Assembly: GCA_046538945.1 (NCBI GenBank)
Contig: JBKHHW010000025.1
Span: forward strand, 1-31,234
Length of the DNA stretch: 31,234 nucleotides
Origin: JAEZKC01 sp046538945
Lineage (GTDB): Bacteria > Fibrobacterota > Chitinivibrionia > Chitinivibrionales > Chitinispirillaceae
Direction: 5' to 3'
Under the pieces are notes generated by a model. That model was not told where the DNA came from. It saw only the letters and a program-made list of their open reading frames with translations, and ran no database searches. Positions 8,036 through 14,785 of this stretch are shown in pieces (the stretch's first letter is position 1; every line of letters begins with the position of its first letter). A program made the translations under genes and the position numbers.

Positions 8036-8725
8036 TCATAGCTTCTGGCAGAGGAGGACTGGATGGAATGACAGGAACTGAAGCTTCATTTTGTCAAAAG
8101 TTTCTGAAAATCCATCGAGTTTCTTGAGAAGTGGGATTTTTTGGTGACCATAACTGGTCCCGCACACATCGACAAGAGAAAAACCGTGCTTTTGCAGAGT
8201 TTTTTTCATGGAAGGATAGTAGAGGATGCGGTCAACGATCTGTCTGTCTATCCATTTGGGTTTGTTGAACAGGATACTCATTTGGAAGATAAACAGATAG
8301 AGTAGGTGCAGATAGTTGGGAAAACTGATCATAAGATATCCGCGGTCAGCGAGAATGTTTCTGATTTCTTCAAGCACCTTGTCAGGATCCTTAACATGTT
8401 CTATGACTTCGCACATGACCACGATGTCAAATGATTCGGCTTTGAAAGGCAACGACTCCCCTGCAGCGTTGGCCACTTTGGCATGTGGAGCATACGAATG
8501 GGCCTTGCGCACCGCTTCATAGCTCAGATCAACGCCGAAAGTGTGATCCGCTTGGAAGGCGGATATGAATTCTCCTGTTCCTGTGCCGATTTCAAAAATC
8601 CGTTTCCTGGTGAAATCGGGAAAGTTTCTTTGGGCGAGAAGTAATGCCCCCTCATACCAGGGCTTGCGTAACTGTTTACTTTTCTGGCTGTAGTAATTGT
8701 TGTACCACGATTTCGAGGAGTCCAT
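8036..8725 (-). CDS. SAM-dependent class I methyltransferase
   Basis: The protein of about 229 residues has motif I 'IFEIGTGTGEF', the acidic strand 'FGVDLSYEAV', 'LPFKAESFDIVVMCEVIEHV' and 'GYLMISFPN', typical of UbiE/glycan-tailoring methyltransferases. The frame extends upstream to a TTG at 8836 and an ATG at 8743, but homologues begin near 'WYNNYYSQK', so 8725 was chosen; 8743 is equally possible and neither has a strong ribosome site. A weak promoter-like pair on the minus strand (TTGTAT 8831-8836, 17-nt gap, TATTTT 8808-8813) would fit these inner starts. It is first in an operon with GT4 and AsnB, so methylation of a glycan or its lipid precursor is inferred. Confidence 0.87.
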   Translation of the reverse strand: MDSSKSWYNNYYSQKSKQLRKPWYEGALLLAQRNFPDFTRKRIFEIGTGTGEFISAFQADHTFGVDLSYEAVRKAHSYAPHAKVANAAGESLPFKAESFDIVVMCEVIEHVKDPDKVLEEIRNILADRGYLMISFPNYLHLLYLFIFQMSILFNKPKWIDRQIVDRILYYPSMKKTLQKHGFSLVDVCGTSYGHQKIPLLKKLDGFSETFDKMKLQFLSFHPVLLCQKL

Positions 8726-8890
8726 ATTGTCTGAATGTCCCATCAAGGAGCGGGAAAAGTAATGCCTTGCACCTGGGATGCAGGCAGTGATGCAAATGAC
8801 GGATACTAAAATAGCATCCAAATGCAGAAAATACAAGCATTAGTATCTGCCGCAATGGCTGGCGGCACCGATTCTGTATCTCCTGGCGTA

Positions 8891-9004
8891 TTCTCTTACC
8901 AGGTACACCGGGAGGTTTTACATAAGAGGGCCTCAGGGCTACTATCAGCGGACGCAGAGAATAGACCCTACCCCCGCTGGGACTTCAGCAAGTGAATTCC
9001 CACA
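8891..9004 (+). pseudogene. Remnant of a second CE2-like esterase
   Basis: Two blocks resemble the intact esterase gene at 3918-5042. Bases 8891-8930 match its 'SLVRYTGRF' region (shared AGGTACACCGG), and 8938-9004 match its 'RWDFSKWIP' region (shared CCCCCGCTGGGACTT and AGCAAGTG). About 530 bp present between these blocks in the intact gene are absent, the reading frame is broken, and the Trp codon after 'FSK' is now TGA. It is a deletion-scarred paralogue with no coding capacity. Confidence 0.75.
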
Positions 9005-9005
9005 G

Positions 9006-9290
9006 GGATGTAACCACCCTTGCTCCTGCAGCTTCAAGGCTTACGGCGGGGCTGAATACGCTTTCATCGCCGGTGATCTTGAGTTGTCGCTGCAGATCGG
9101 AGCGAACCGGCTTCCCCACACGACTCTGCAGAATTACGGGTTTGCTGCCGGTCTGGGTGTCAGGTATTCCAGCTGCGCGTTCAATTATGCGTTCAGTGGA
9201 GATACCGAATCCGATCTGACTCTCGGCTACGGGCATAGAGTATCCCTGATTGTGCAGTTCAGCAATCCGGCCCAGGGTGTGGTCAAGTGA
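9006..9290 (+). pseudogene. C-terminal stump of a PorV/UPF0164-like outer-membrane barrel
   Basis: From about 9033 to the TGA at 9288-9290 a frame reads 'GAEYAFIAGDLELSLQIGA', then 'FAAGLGVRYSSCAFNYAF' and 'LGYGHRVSLIVQF'. This is the closing pattern of PorV/UPF0164-type barrels (GLGxRY...YAF...LGxxHRxSL). There is no start codon with a ribosome site and no signal peptide, and the 5' side runs straight into the esterase remnant. The parent gene is therefore mostly deleted. PorV proteins are shuttle components of the type IX secretion system, so this hints at such a system in the lineage. An internal ATG at 9084 could give 68 residues but not a functional barrel. Confidence 0.65.
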
Positions 9291-9604
9291 GCTGAAAAGT
9301 GTTCTGTTCGGGGTGAAAGCACCACAGCTTCCCGAATGGACGTAACCAGTTGAAATTCATCCGGTTGTATCTGATGCATCGGAGTTTCGGGAAAGAACTG
9401 GGGTGTTTTGACCTTATGCCGCAGAATGGGGCAGTTTTCAAACATCCCTAATCACTTCAAAAAACATGGTATTAGGAACCAGGCACAAGTATTGCATATT
9501 ATTAGCATCTCTGTATGGAAAAGGCTATGTTTGATTCTGTCCAACTCTAGTTGAATCAATAGGTTGTCTTTGCAGTTTCTGCATAATCAATATAGGAGCT
9601 TGTC
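9291..9604. other. Intergenic regulatory region before the exopolysaccharide operon
   Basis: No coding potential was seen. It contains three TTCGGG hexamers (9307-9312 direct, 9331-9336 inverted as CCCGAA, 9386-9391 direct), a sigma-54 promoter (9481-9496), and a short palindrome CAACT-ct-AGTTG (9542-9553) that would fall in the 5' leader. The hexamers lie 90-175 bp upstream of the -24 element, where enhancer-binding activators usually bind. Confidence 0.5.
9481..9496 (+). promoter_or_regulatory. Sigma-54 (-24/-12) promoter
   Basis: The sequence AGGCACAAGTATTGCA has GG at 9482-9483 and GC at 9494-9495 separated by exactly 10 nt, and matches the consensus TGGCAC-R-N4-TTGCW at all but the first base. 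Transcription would start near 9506, about 100 nt before the cytidylyltransferase ATG. It is the only strong promoter seen for the nine-gene operon and implies control by an enhancer-binding activator. Confidence 0.75.
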
Positions 9605-10414
9605 ATGACCGATCTCTCAAACTACCAGGCTGTGATCCTCTGCGGCGGACAGGGCACCCGTATCCGTTCAGTGTCCGAGGAAAAACCCAAACCGCTCATG
9701 GAGATAGGGGGCAGACCCATTCTCTGGCACATCATGAAAACCTATTCGTCATTCGGAATAAAGCGCTTCATCCTCTGCCTGGGCTACAAGGGTGATATGA
9801 TTGTCAACTATTTCGAAAACTATCATACCAGAACCCATGACTTCACCATGACCATAAAAAACCGGGAGAACAAGACTTTCCACTATGACGACCGGATAAA
9901 AGAAGATGCCGATGTGGATGACTGGGAGATCACCTTCGCCATTACCGGAAAGGAGACCATGACCGGAGGGCGGTTGAAGAGAATTTCCAAATATATCGAC
10001 TCGGACAGGTTTTTCTGTACCTACGGGGATGGTGTTTCGGATGTGGATATCAGAAAAGTGTATGACTATCACAATAAAAACGGTAAAACCGCAACTCTGA
10101 CCGGAGTGCATCTGCCAACCACATTCGGAATAGTCGAGTATGCCGATGACGGGACAGTCACCTCGTTTCGGGAAAAACCCTCTTTGCCCGGGGTCATTAA
10201 CGGAGGATACTTCGTTTTTGAAAAGGAAATTTTCGATTATATCGACGGCGACCAGACTGTGCTCGAGGATAAACCTTTCAAGCGGCTGGTGAGAGAGGGG
10301 CAGATTGGAATGTACAGGCACGAGGGCTCCTGGTACTGCATGGATACATTCAAGGATTATGAATCTCTCAACAGGATGTGGGCTCAGGATAAAGCACCCT
10401 GGAGAATCTGGTAA
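9605..10414 (+). CDS. rfbF: Glucose-1-phosphate cytidylyltransferase
   Basis: This 269-residue protein makes CDP-glucose from CTP and glucose-1-phosphate. The nucleotidyltransferase signature 'AVILCGGQGTRIRSVSEEKP' opens the protein, followed by 'KPLMEIGGRPILWHIM', 'FFCTYGDGVSDVDI', 'FREKP' and 'NGGYFVF', all typical of the RfbF family and of normal length. The ATG at 9605 has TAGGAG 6 nt upstream. It is the first gene after the sigma-54 promoter. The next gene, CDP-glucose dehydratase, uses its product, so the pair feeds a CDP-6-deoxyhexose pathway for the polymer encoded downstream. Confidence 0.96.
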   Translation: MTDLSNYQAVILCGGQGTRIRSVSEEKPKPLMEIGGRPILWHIMKTYSSFGIKRFILCLGYKGDMIVNYFENYHTRTHDFTMTIKNRENKTFHYDDRIKEDADVDDWEITFAITGKETMTGGRLKRISKYIDSDRFFCTYGDGVSDVDIRKVYDYHNKNGKTATLTGVHLPTTFGIVEYADDGTVTSFREKPSLPGVINGGYFVFEKEIFDYIDGDQTVLEDKPFKRLVREGQIGMYRHEGSWYCMDTFKDYESLNRMWAQDKAPWRIW

Positions 10415-10432
10415 AGGGCTTTCACGGAGATA

Positions 10433-11539
10433 ATGAAAATGGAAAATTTGTTCGGCGGCATTTACAAAAACAGAAAAGTCCTGGTTACGGGGCATACCGG
10501 ATTCAAGGGATCATGGCTTTCGCTGTGGCTCAAGTCAATGGGAGCCAAAGTAGGCGGGTATTCGCTTGGAGCCCCTACGGAACCGGACCATTTGTCTCTG
10601 CTCGATCTGGATATGGAATCCCACATTGGCGATATTCTCGATACCAGGAGGCTAGAATCTTTCATCATGTCCCAAAAGCCCCAAATCGTGTTTCACCTCG
10701 CCGCTCAGCCTCTGGTGCGTCTTTCCTACAAGGAGCCGGTGTCAACTTTTATGACAAATGTGATCGGCACTCTCAATGTCCTGGAGGCATGCAGGAAATC
10801 CGGATGTGTGAAGGCCTGTGTGGTGATCACTTCCGACAAGGTGTACGAGAACCGGGAATGGGTGTGGGGCTACAGGGAAACAGACCCGTTCGGAGGGTAT
10901 GACCCCTACAGCGCTTCCAAGGGCTGCACCGAAATCGCGGTTTCGAGTTTCCGCCGATCGTTTGTCCATCCGGACAGTTTTGGCAAAACGCACTCCATGC
11001 TGGTTGCTTCCGTGAGAGCGGGAAATGTGATCGGGGGAGGCGACTGGGCTCAGGACAGGCTCATTCCGGATATCGTGAAAGCGTCAAGCCGTGGTGAGCA
11101 GGTGGTGATCCGCTCTCCGGGAGCGGTCCGTCCCTGGCAGCATGTGCTGGAGTGTCTTTCCGGCTATCTTATGGTGGGGCAGAAGCTTCTCGAGGAGGAC
11201 GTTCGCTGTGCGGAGGGGTGGAACTTCGGGCCATCCGATGATGATGCCCTTACGGTTGAGCAGGTGCTTGCGTTGGTGAAAAAATGCTGGCCGGAGATGG
11301 AATACCGGATCGAAGCAAACGGTAAAAATCCCCACGAGGCAAGATATCTCAAGCTGGACACGTGTAAAGCCAGAGGGGATCTGGGCTGGAGAACACTCTG
11401 GGATGCCGGTTCGGCGATAGAAAAAACTGTCGAGTGGTACAGAGAGTACTACCGTAACGGCACAGTGCTCAGTGAACAGAATCTGTCTTCATACATAGAC
11501 GATGCCGGAAAGAAGGGAGTGTTGTGGGCACAATACTAG
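10433..11539 (+). CDS. rfbG: CDP-glucose 4,6-dehydratase
   Basis: This 368-residue extended SDR has the NAD-binding motif 'VTGHTGFKGSWLSLWL' and the active-site Tyr-x3-Lys in 'DPYSASKG', with the family-specific 'ITSDKVYENREWVWGYRE' and 'RPWQHVLE'. It converts CDP-glucose to CDP-4-keto-6-deoxyglucose, the branch point to abequose, paratose, tyvelose and ascarylose. It begins 18 nt after the cytidylyltransferase stop. Its 3' end overlaps the next gene by 16 nt. No 3-dehydrase (ddhC/ascC) gene is present in the window, so a 3,6-dideoxy sugar is not directly supported; a 6-deoxyhexose is more economical. Confidence 0.96.
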   Translation: MKMENLFGGIYKNRKVLVTGHTGFKGSWLSLWLKSMGAKVGGYSLGAPTEPDHLSLLDLDMESHIGDILDTRRLESFIMSQKPQIVFHLAAQPLVRLSYKEPVSTFMTNVIGTLNVLEACRKSGCVKACVVITSDKVYENREWVWGYRETDPFGGYDPYSASKGCTEIAVSSFRRSFVHPDSFGKTHSMLVASVRAGNVIGGGDWAQDRLIPDIVKASSRGEQVVIRSPGAVRPWQHVLECLSGYLMVGQKLLEEDVRCAEGWNFGPSDDDALTVEQVLALVKKCWPEMEYRIEANGKNPHEARYLKLDTCKARGDLGWRTLWDAGSAIEKTVEWYREYYRNGTVLSEQNLSSYIDDAGKKGVLWAQY

Positions 11540-12441
11540 TAACCGGAGTGAATGGCTTCGTGGGCCGTCATCTGATGGGCAGTCTGAAAGGCAGGAAAAT
11601 CGAGGCAGTCGGTCTGGATATGCAGAAGCGACCTTTCATGAAAGGTGACTTTTCCTATTCCAGCGCCGATATCAGGGAACGTTGCTGTGTGGAAATCATT
11701 TCAGGTTTTAAACCCGATATAATCATTCACCTTGCAGGCCTTTTGTCCAAAGGTGATGATGCCGATGTCCACTCGGATCTGGTGGATGCAAACGTGGTGG
11801 GAACCATGCATGTGATGGAAGCGGCCCGGCAGTGCGGAAGTAAAGTTGTATTCTCCTCAAGCGGACTTGTGTACGGCAACCAGAACGGTCCCTTTACGGA
11901 GAGCATGAAATGCAGTCCCGGGGATTTCTACGGGTACTCAAAACTGGCAGCCGAGGAACTCATCGGGCTCTTTTCCCGCAGATACGGCATACCGTTTACA
12001 ATTCTGCGCGCAGCCGTCCTTTACGGTCCGAATCAGGGCGGTGCCATGTTCATCCCCTCGCTTCTGAAATCTCTGGTAAACGGAGAAAAATTCCCCATGA
12101 CCGCGGGGGAGCAGACAAGGGATTTCATCTATATTGATGATTTCATATCCGCACTGCTTCTGGCATCGTTTTCAGACCTGGATGGGATCTTCAATGTGGG
12201 AACGGGAACGCAGACCACAATGAGGGATGCAGCCGCAATCGCAGAGGATCTGACTGGTGCCAAAGGGCTTATCCAAATCGGAGCACTGCCCTACAGGGTA
12301 AACGAGACCTGGCAGTATGCTCTTTCTCCGGAAAAGCTGGTGCGGGAAACCGGCTGGACCCCCGGAACCGGCCTGAGGGAGGGAATGGAAAAAGTGCTGC
12401 ACAATGATATCTCATTACAGAAGCTGGAAAGTAACCTATGA
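11524..12441 (+). CDS. NAD-dependent sugar epimerase/reductase (extended SDR)
   Basis: The 305-residue protein opens 'ILVTGVNGFVGRHLMGSL' (Rossmann glycine motif) and has 'VFSSSGLVYGN', the catalytic Tyr-x3-Lys in 'FYGYSKLAAEEL', 'RAAVLYGPNQGG' and 'TRDFIYIDDFISALL'. Such enzymes act as 4-ketoreductases or epimerases on NDP-4-keto sugars. Following rfbF and rfbG, it most likely reduces or epimerises CDP-4-keto-6-deoxyglucose to the donor sugar. The start is GTG 11524, inside the 3' end of rfbG, with AAGGGAG upstream. The stop overlaps the next gene's ATG (ATGA), indicating translational coupling. Exact product is unknown; abequose- or paratose-synthase-like activity is one option. Confidence 0.87.
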   Translation: MGTILVTGVNGFVGRHLMGSLKGRKIEAVGLDMQKRPFMKGDFSYSSADIRERCCVEIISGFKPDIIIHLAGLLSKGDDADVHSDLVDANVVGTMHVMEAARQCGSKVVFSSSGLVYGNQNGPFTESMKCSPGDFYGYSKLAAEELIGLFSRRYGIPFTILRAAVLYGPNQGGAMFIPSLLKSLVNGEKFPMTAGEQTRDFIYIDDFISALLLASFSDLDGIFNVGTGTQTTMRDAAAIAEDLTGAKGLIQIGALPYRVNETWQYALSPEKLVRETGWTPGTGLREGMEKVLHNDISLQKLESNL

Positions 12442-13628
12442 GACAAAAGTTATTTCTGTTTGCCTTGATTCTCACTATCGGTGCAGAAGCGTCTTTCAAA
12501 CTCAGCCTAAACAGTTCCTACTCTTTAGATATGCTTCCGACGCGGATATCGGACAACGGACTGTCTGTAGAATACACGGTTACGGACAAACTGGCTCTCA
12601 AGTTCGACTCCGAGTATTTTATCTATTCGCAGCCACTTCACAAGGGGGTAAAGGAGCATCGCGCTTCTGTAGTATCGCCCAGATTGGGTCTGAAGCTGAA
12701 TTCAGATGGTTTTTTCCGTTCTGTGGAGATCAGTGCCGGCGCGGACCATGCATTTGATATCAGGACGTTGCCTTCCGGCAGTTTGGAAATGGTCTTCGGT
12801 TACGGTCCCGATCTGACTTTGTCGGCGAGAACGTGGCATACCGGACGGATCGTAAAAGCGGCAGCTGTTCTGAACCGAATTTCCTCCGCCGGTTTTTCCG
12901 CTGAACTGAAGAAGAAATTCGGGTGGACAGGTGAAGTATCGTTAAGTTACAGTCATGAATATCTGCAACCTTGCGATTCACTTCTGGACACTTCACTTTT
13001 TGTCTCCCGCCCCCGGGGGTTCAACGATTCCATGAAAGTCATCGGCCCAAATGACGTGCAGACCTTTTCTGCCTACGGCTACAGAATGCTGTTCAATCCG
13101 GTGTATGTGGGATATGCATTCGAGTGGAAAAATGCCCGCGACAGCAGGTATATGCTTACCGGTGAGAACGATACTCTGATGAGCAGTCAGCAGGGGCCAC
13201 CCGGAACACCTCCCCGGATCAGTGTTTTGCGGCATCTGGAATACTCGAACTATCCTTTTTCCGGTACGGATGTTCCTCTGAACCGTTATACGCACAATAT
13301 CATTCTTTCAGCTCCCTTCTCACTGGGAAAAGTCAAAGTGACAGGAAAGGTGTTGTTTCCTTTTTATTCATCGCAGCAGAAGATCGAATATCCGCAGTAT
13401 TTGGAAGGAGTGGATTTCACGGACAATTACCTGTACAGATCTGAGTATGTTGAAAAATTCACCTCACCTATGACTGCTGATTTGACAGTTGAGTATTCAC
13501 TTGATACAAAATCGAAAGTCACGTTCTGTTATAATTATTTCTCTTTCCCCTATGAACCCTGGGGGTATTTCAGTTCCCTGCGCTATTACCTGAACACGTT
13601 CGGTTTCAAATTGGATTATGAGTTTTAA
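12438..13628 (+). CDS. Outer-membrane beta-barrel, candidate exopolysaccharide export porin
   Basis: The 396-residue protein has a short signal peptide (MRQKLFLFALILTIGAEASF) and then alternating amphipathic strands rich in Tyr and Phe, ending in 'FKLDYEF' with the terminal Phe used by the BAM complex. No named family was recognised. It starts in a 4-nt ATGA overlap with the SDR gene and is followed 21 nt later by a TPR lipoprotein-like gene. In synthase-dependent polysaccharide systems the outer-membrane step uses a barrel plus a TPR scaffold (AlgE-AlgK, or the fused BcsC and PgaA). By position this barrel would be the split-type porin. The barrel call is firm; the porin role is inferred. 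Confidence 0.75.
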   Translation: MRQKLFLFALILTIGAEASFKLSLNSSYSLDMLPTRISDNGLSVEYTVTDKLALKFDSEYFIYSQPLHKGVKEHRASVVSPRLGLKLNSDGFFRSVEISAGADHAFDIRTLPSGSLEMVFGYGPDLTLSARTWHTGRIVKAAAVLNRISSAGFSAELKKKFGWTGEVSLSYSHEYLQPCDSLLDTSLFVSRPRGFNDSMKVIGPNDVQTFSAYGYRMLFNPVYVGYAFEWKNARDSRYMLTGENDTLMSSQQGPPGTPPRISVLRHLEYSNYPFSGTDVPLNRYTHNIILSAPFSLGKVKVTGKVLFPFYSSQQKIEYPQYLEGVDFTDNYLYRSEYVEKFTSPMTADLTVEYSLDTKSKVTFCYNYFSFPYEPWGYFSSLRYYLNTFGFKLDYEF

Positions 13629-13649
13629 GTATACATGGGAGGGTGTATG

Positions 13650-14462
13650 ATGAAGAAGAACTTTGCTGCAGCAGTGCTGTTTTCGTGTATGGTTGTGAGT
13701 GTTGCATTTTCCGACTGCATAAGGGAAGCAGAAGCGCTTATGGCAAAGGATGATTACAAAAAAGTGGTACTTGTTCTGGATAAATGTAATGAAACCCCCG
13801 GTGCGTGGAAAATGCTGGGCAAGGCGTATCATGAGCTGTATCAGATGGATCAGGCCAGGAAATATCTTCAGAAATATTTGAAAAAGTCACCTGAAGATGT
13901 GGAGGCGGAAGTACTGCTGGCCTCCTCGTTTGCCTACAGTAAACTGTTCGGCAGAGCCATTGACAAGTACCGGGTCCTTTATGAAAAATATCCGGACAAT
14001 ATAGAGGTTCAGAAGGGATATGCACGTGCTTTGGGATGGAACAAGGATTACGATGCTGCGATGTCTATTTACAAATCAGTTCTTCAAAAAGATCCCGGAG
14101 ACCATGAATCCGCCCTCGAGATAGGGATTATTCTGAGCTGGAAGAAGAAGTTCAAAGAAGCTGTCTCGCAGCTTACCTCCCTCATCGATTCCAAACCGGA
14201 AGAAGAATGGGAAATCAAAGCCAGACTTCAGAGGGCAAAAGTACTGTCCTGGCAGAAATATTTTAAAAAATCGATAGACGAGTATGAATCGGTATTGGCT
14301 CTTGACGCTTCAAATATGGAAGCATATCTGGGTATAGGAACTGTACTGGAATGGCAGGGCAAGTACAAAGAGGCCAGGGCCAACTATCAGAAGGCACTCA
14401 CTGCCGATCCCCAGAGTGCGGAAATCAAAGACAGACTCAACCAGCTCATGTGGGTGAAATAG
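13650..14462 (+). CDS. Periplasmic TPR protein of YaiO/BcsC type
   Basis: About 270 residues: a signal peptide (MKKNFAAAVLFSCMVVSVAFS) followed by about six tetratricopeptide repeats to the C-terminus. The repeats carry the Trp-containing signature seen in YaiO and BcsC scaffolds: 'ALGWNKDYDAAMSIY', 'ILSWKKKFKEAV', 'VLSWQKYFKKSIDEYESVL', 'VLEWQGKYKEARANYQKAL'. The ATG at 13650 was chosen because GGGAGGG ends 6 nt upstream; in-frame ATGs at 13635 and 13647 lie over or too close to that site. It follows the barrel by 21 nt. The likely job is to bridge the periplasm and hold the polymer-export barrel and synthase together, as AlgK does. Confidence 0.85.
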   Translation: MKKNFAAAVLFSCMVVSVAFSDCIREAEALMAKDDYKKVVLVLDKCNETPGAWKMLGKAYHELYQMDQARKYLQKYLKKSPEDVEAEVLLASSFAYSKLFGRAIDKYRVLYEKYPDNIEVQKGYARALGWNKDYDAAMSIYKSVLQKDPGDHESALEIGIILSWKKKFKEAVSQLTSLIDSKPEEEWEIKARLQRAKVLSWQKYFKKSIDEYESVLALDASNMEAYLGIGTVLEWQGKYKEARANYQKALTADPQSAEIKDRLNQLMWVK

Positions 14463-14473
14463 GGGGAAATACT

Positions 14474-14785
14474 ATGGATAATTCTAAAGATCAGTTTCAG
14501 ATCAGGAAGAACTTTCTGGCAATTTCGGTTTTTATTCTTATCGTGCTTGTTCTGGTGGATATACTGATTCGTTTTCAGCCCTCACTGCTGGGACAGGGCA
14601 GTATTCCCAGAGCCGCTGTGGGACATCATCATCAGTTTTCTGATGGTTCTTCATATTACATATACACCATCTTCGAGGAAAACGGTGATGTGTACCAGTG
14701 CTGGTGGGATGAGGAGATATGGAAGCAGAAAAAAGTGACCAACTACAAGGCTGGAAGTGAAACCGGAGGTCCAAGAGGTGAATGA
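14474..14785 (+). CDS. Small single-pass inner-membrane protein of the exopolysaccharide operon
   Basis: A 103-residue protein with a short basic cytosolic start, one transmembrane helix (about 12-34, 'NFLAISVFILIVLVLVDILI') and a periplasmic tail of about 70 residues containing 'GHHHQF' and aromatic 'YQCWWDEEIW'. The ATG at 14474 follows AGGGGGAAA and lies 11 nt after the TPR stop. Its 3' end overlaps the synthase start. No family was recognised. Small membrane partners (BcsB-tail, Alg44, PgaD types) often accompany processive GT2 synthases, so a synthase co-subunit is a reasonable inference from position. Confidence 0.75.
   Translation: MDNSKDQFQIRKNFLAISVFILIVLVLVDILIRFQPSLLGQGSIPRAAVGHHHQFSDGSSYYIYTIFEENGDVYQCWWDEEIWKQKKVTNYKAGSETGGPRGE

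Noticed and set aside
7915..8127. Plus-strand open frame of 70 codons across the GT4/methyltransferase junction
   Set aside because: Antisense to two well-supported genes, without ribosome site or domain features.
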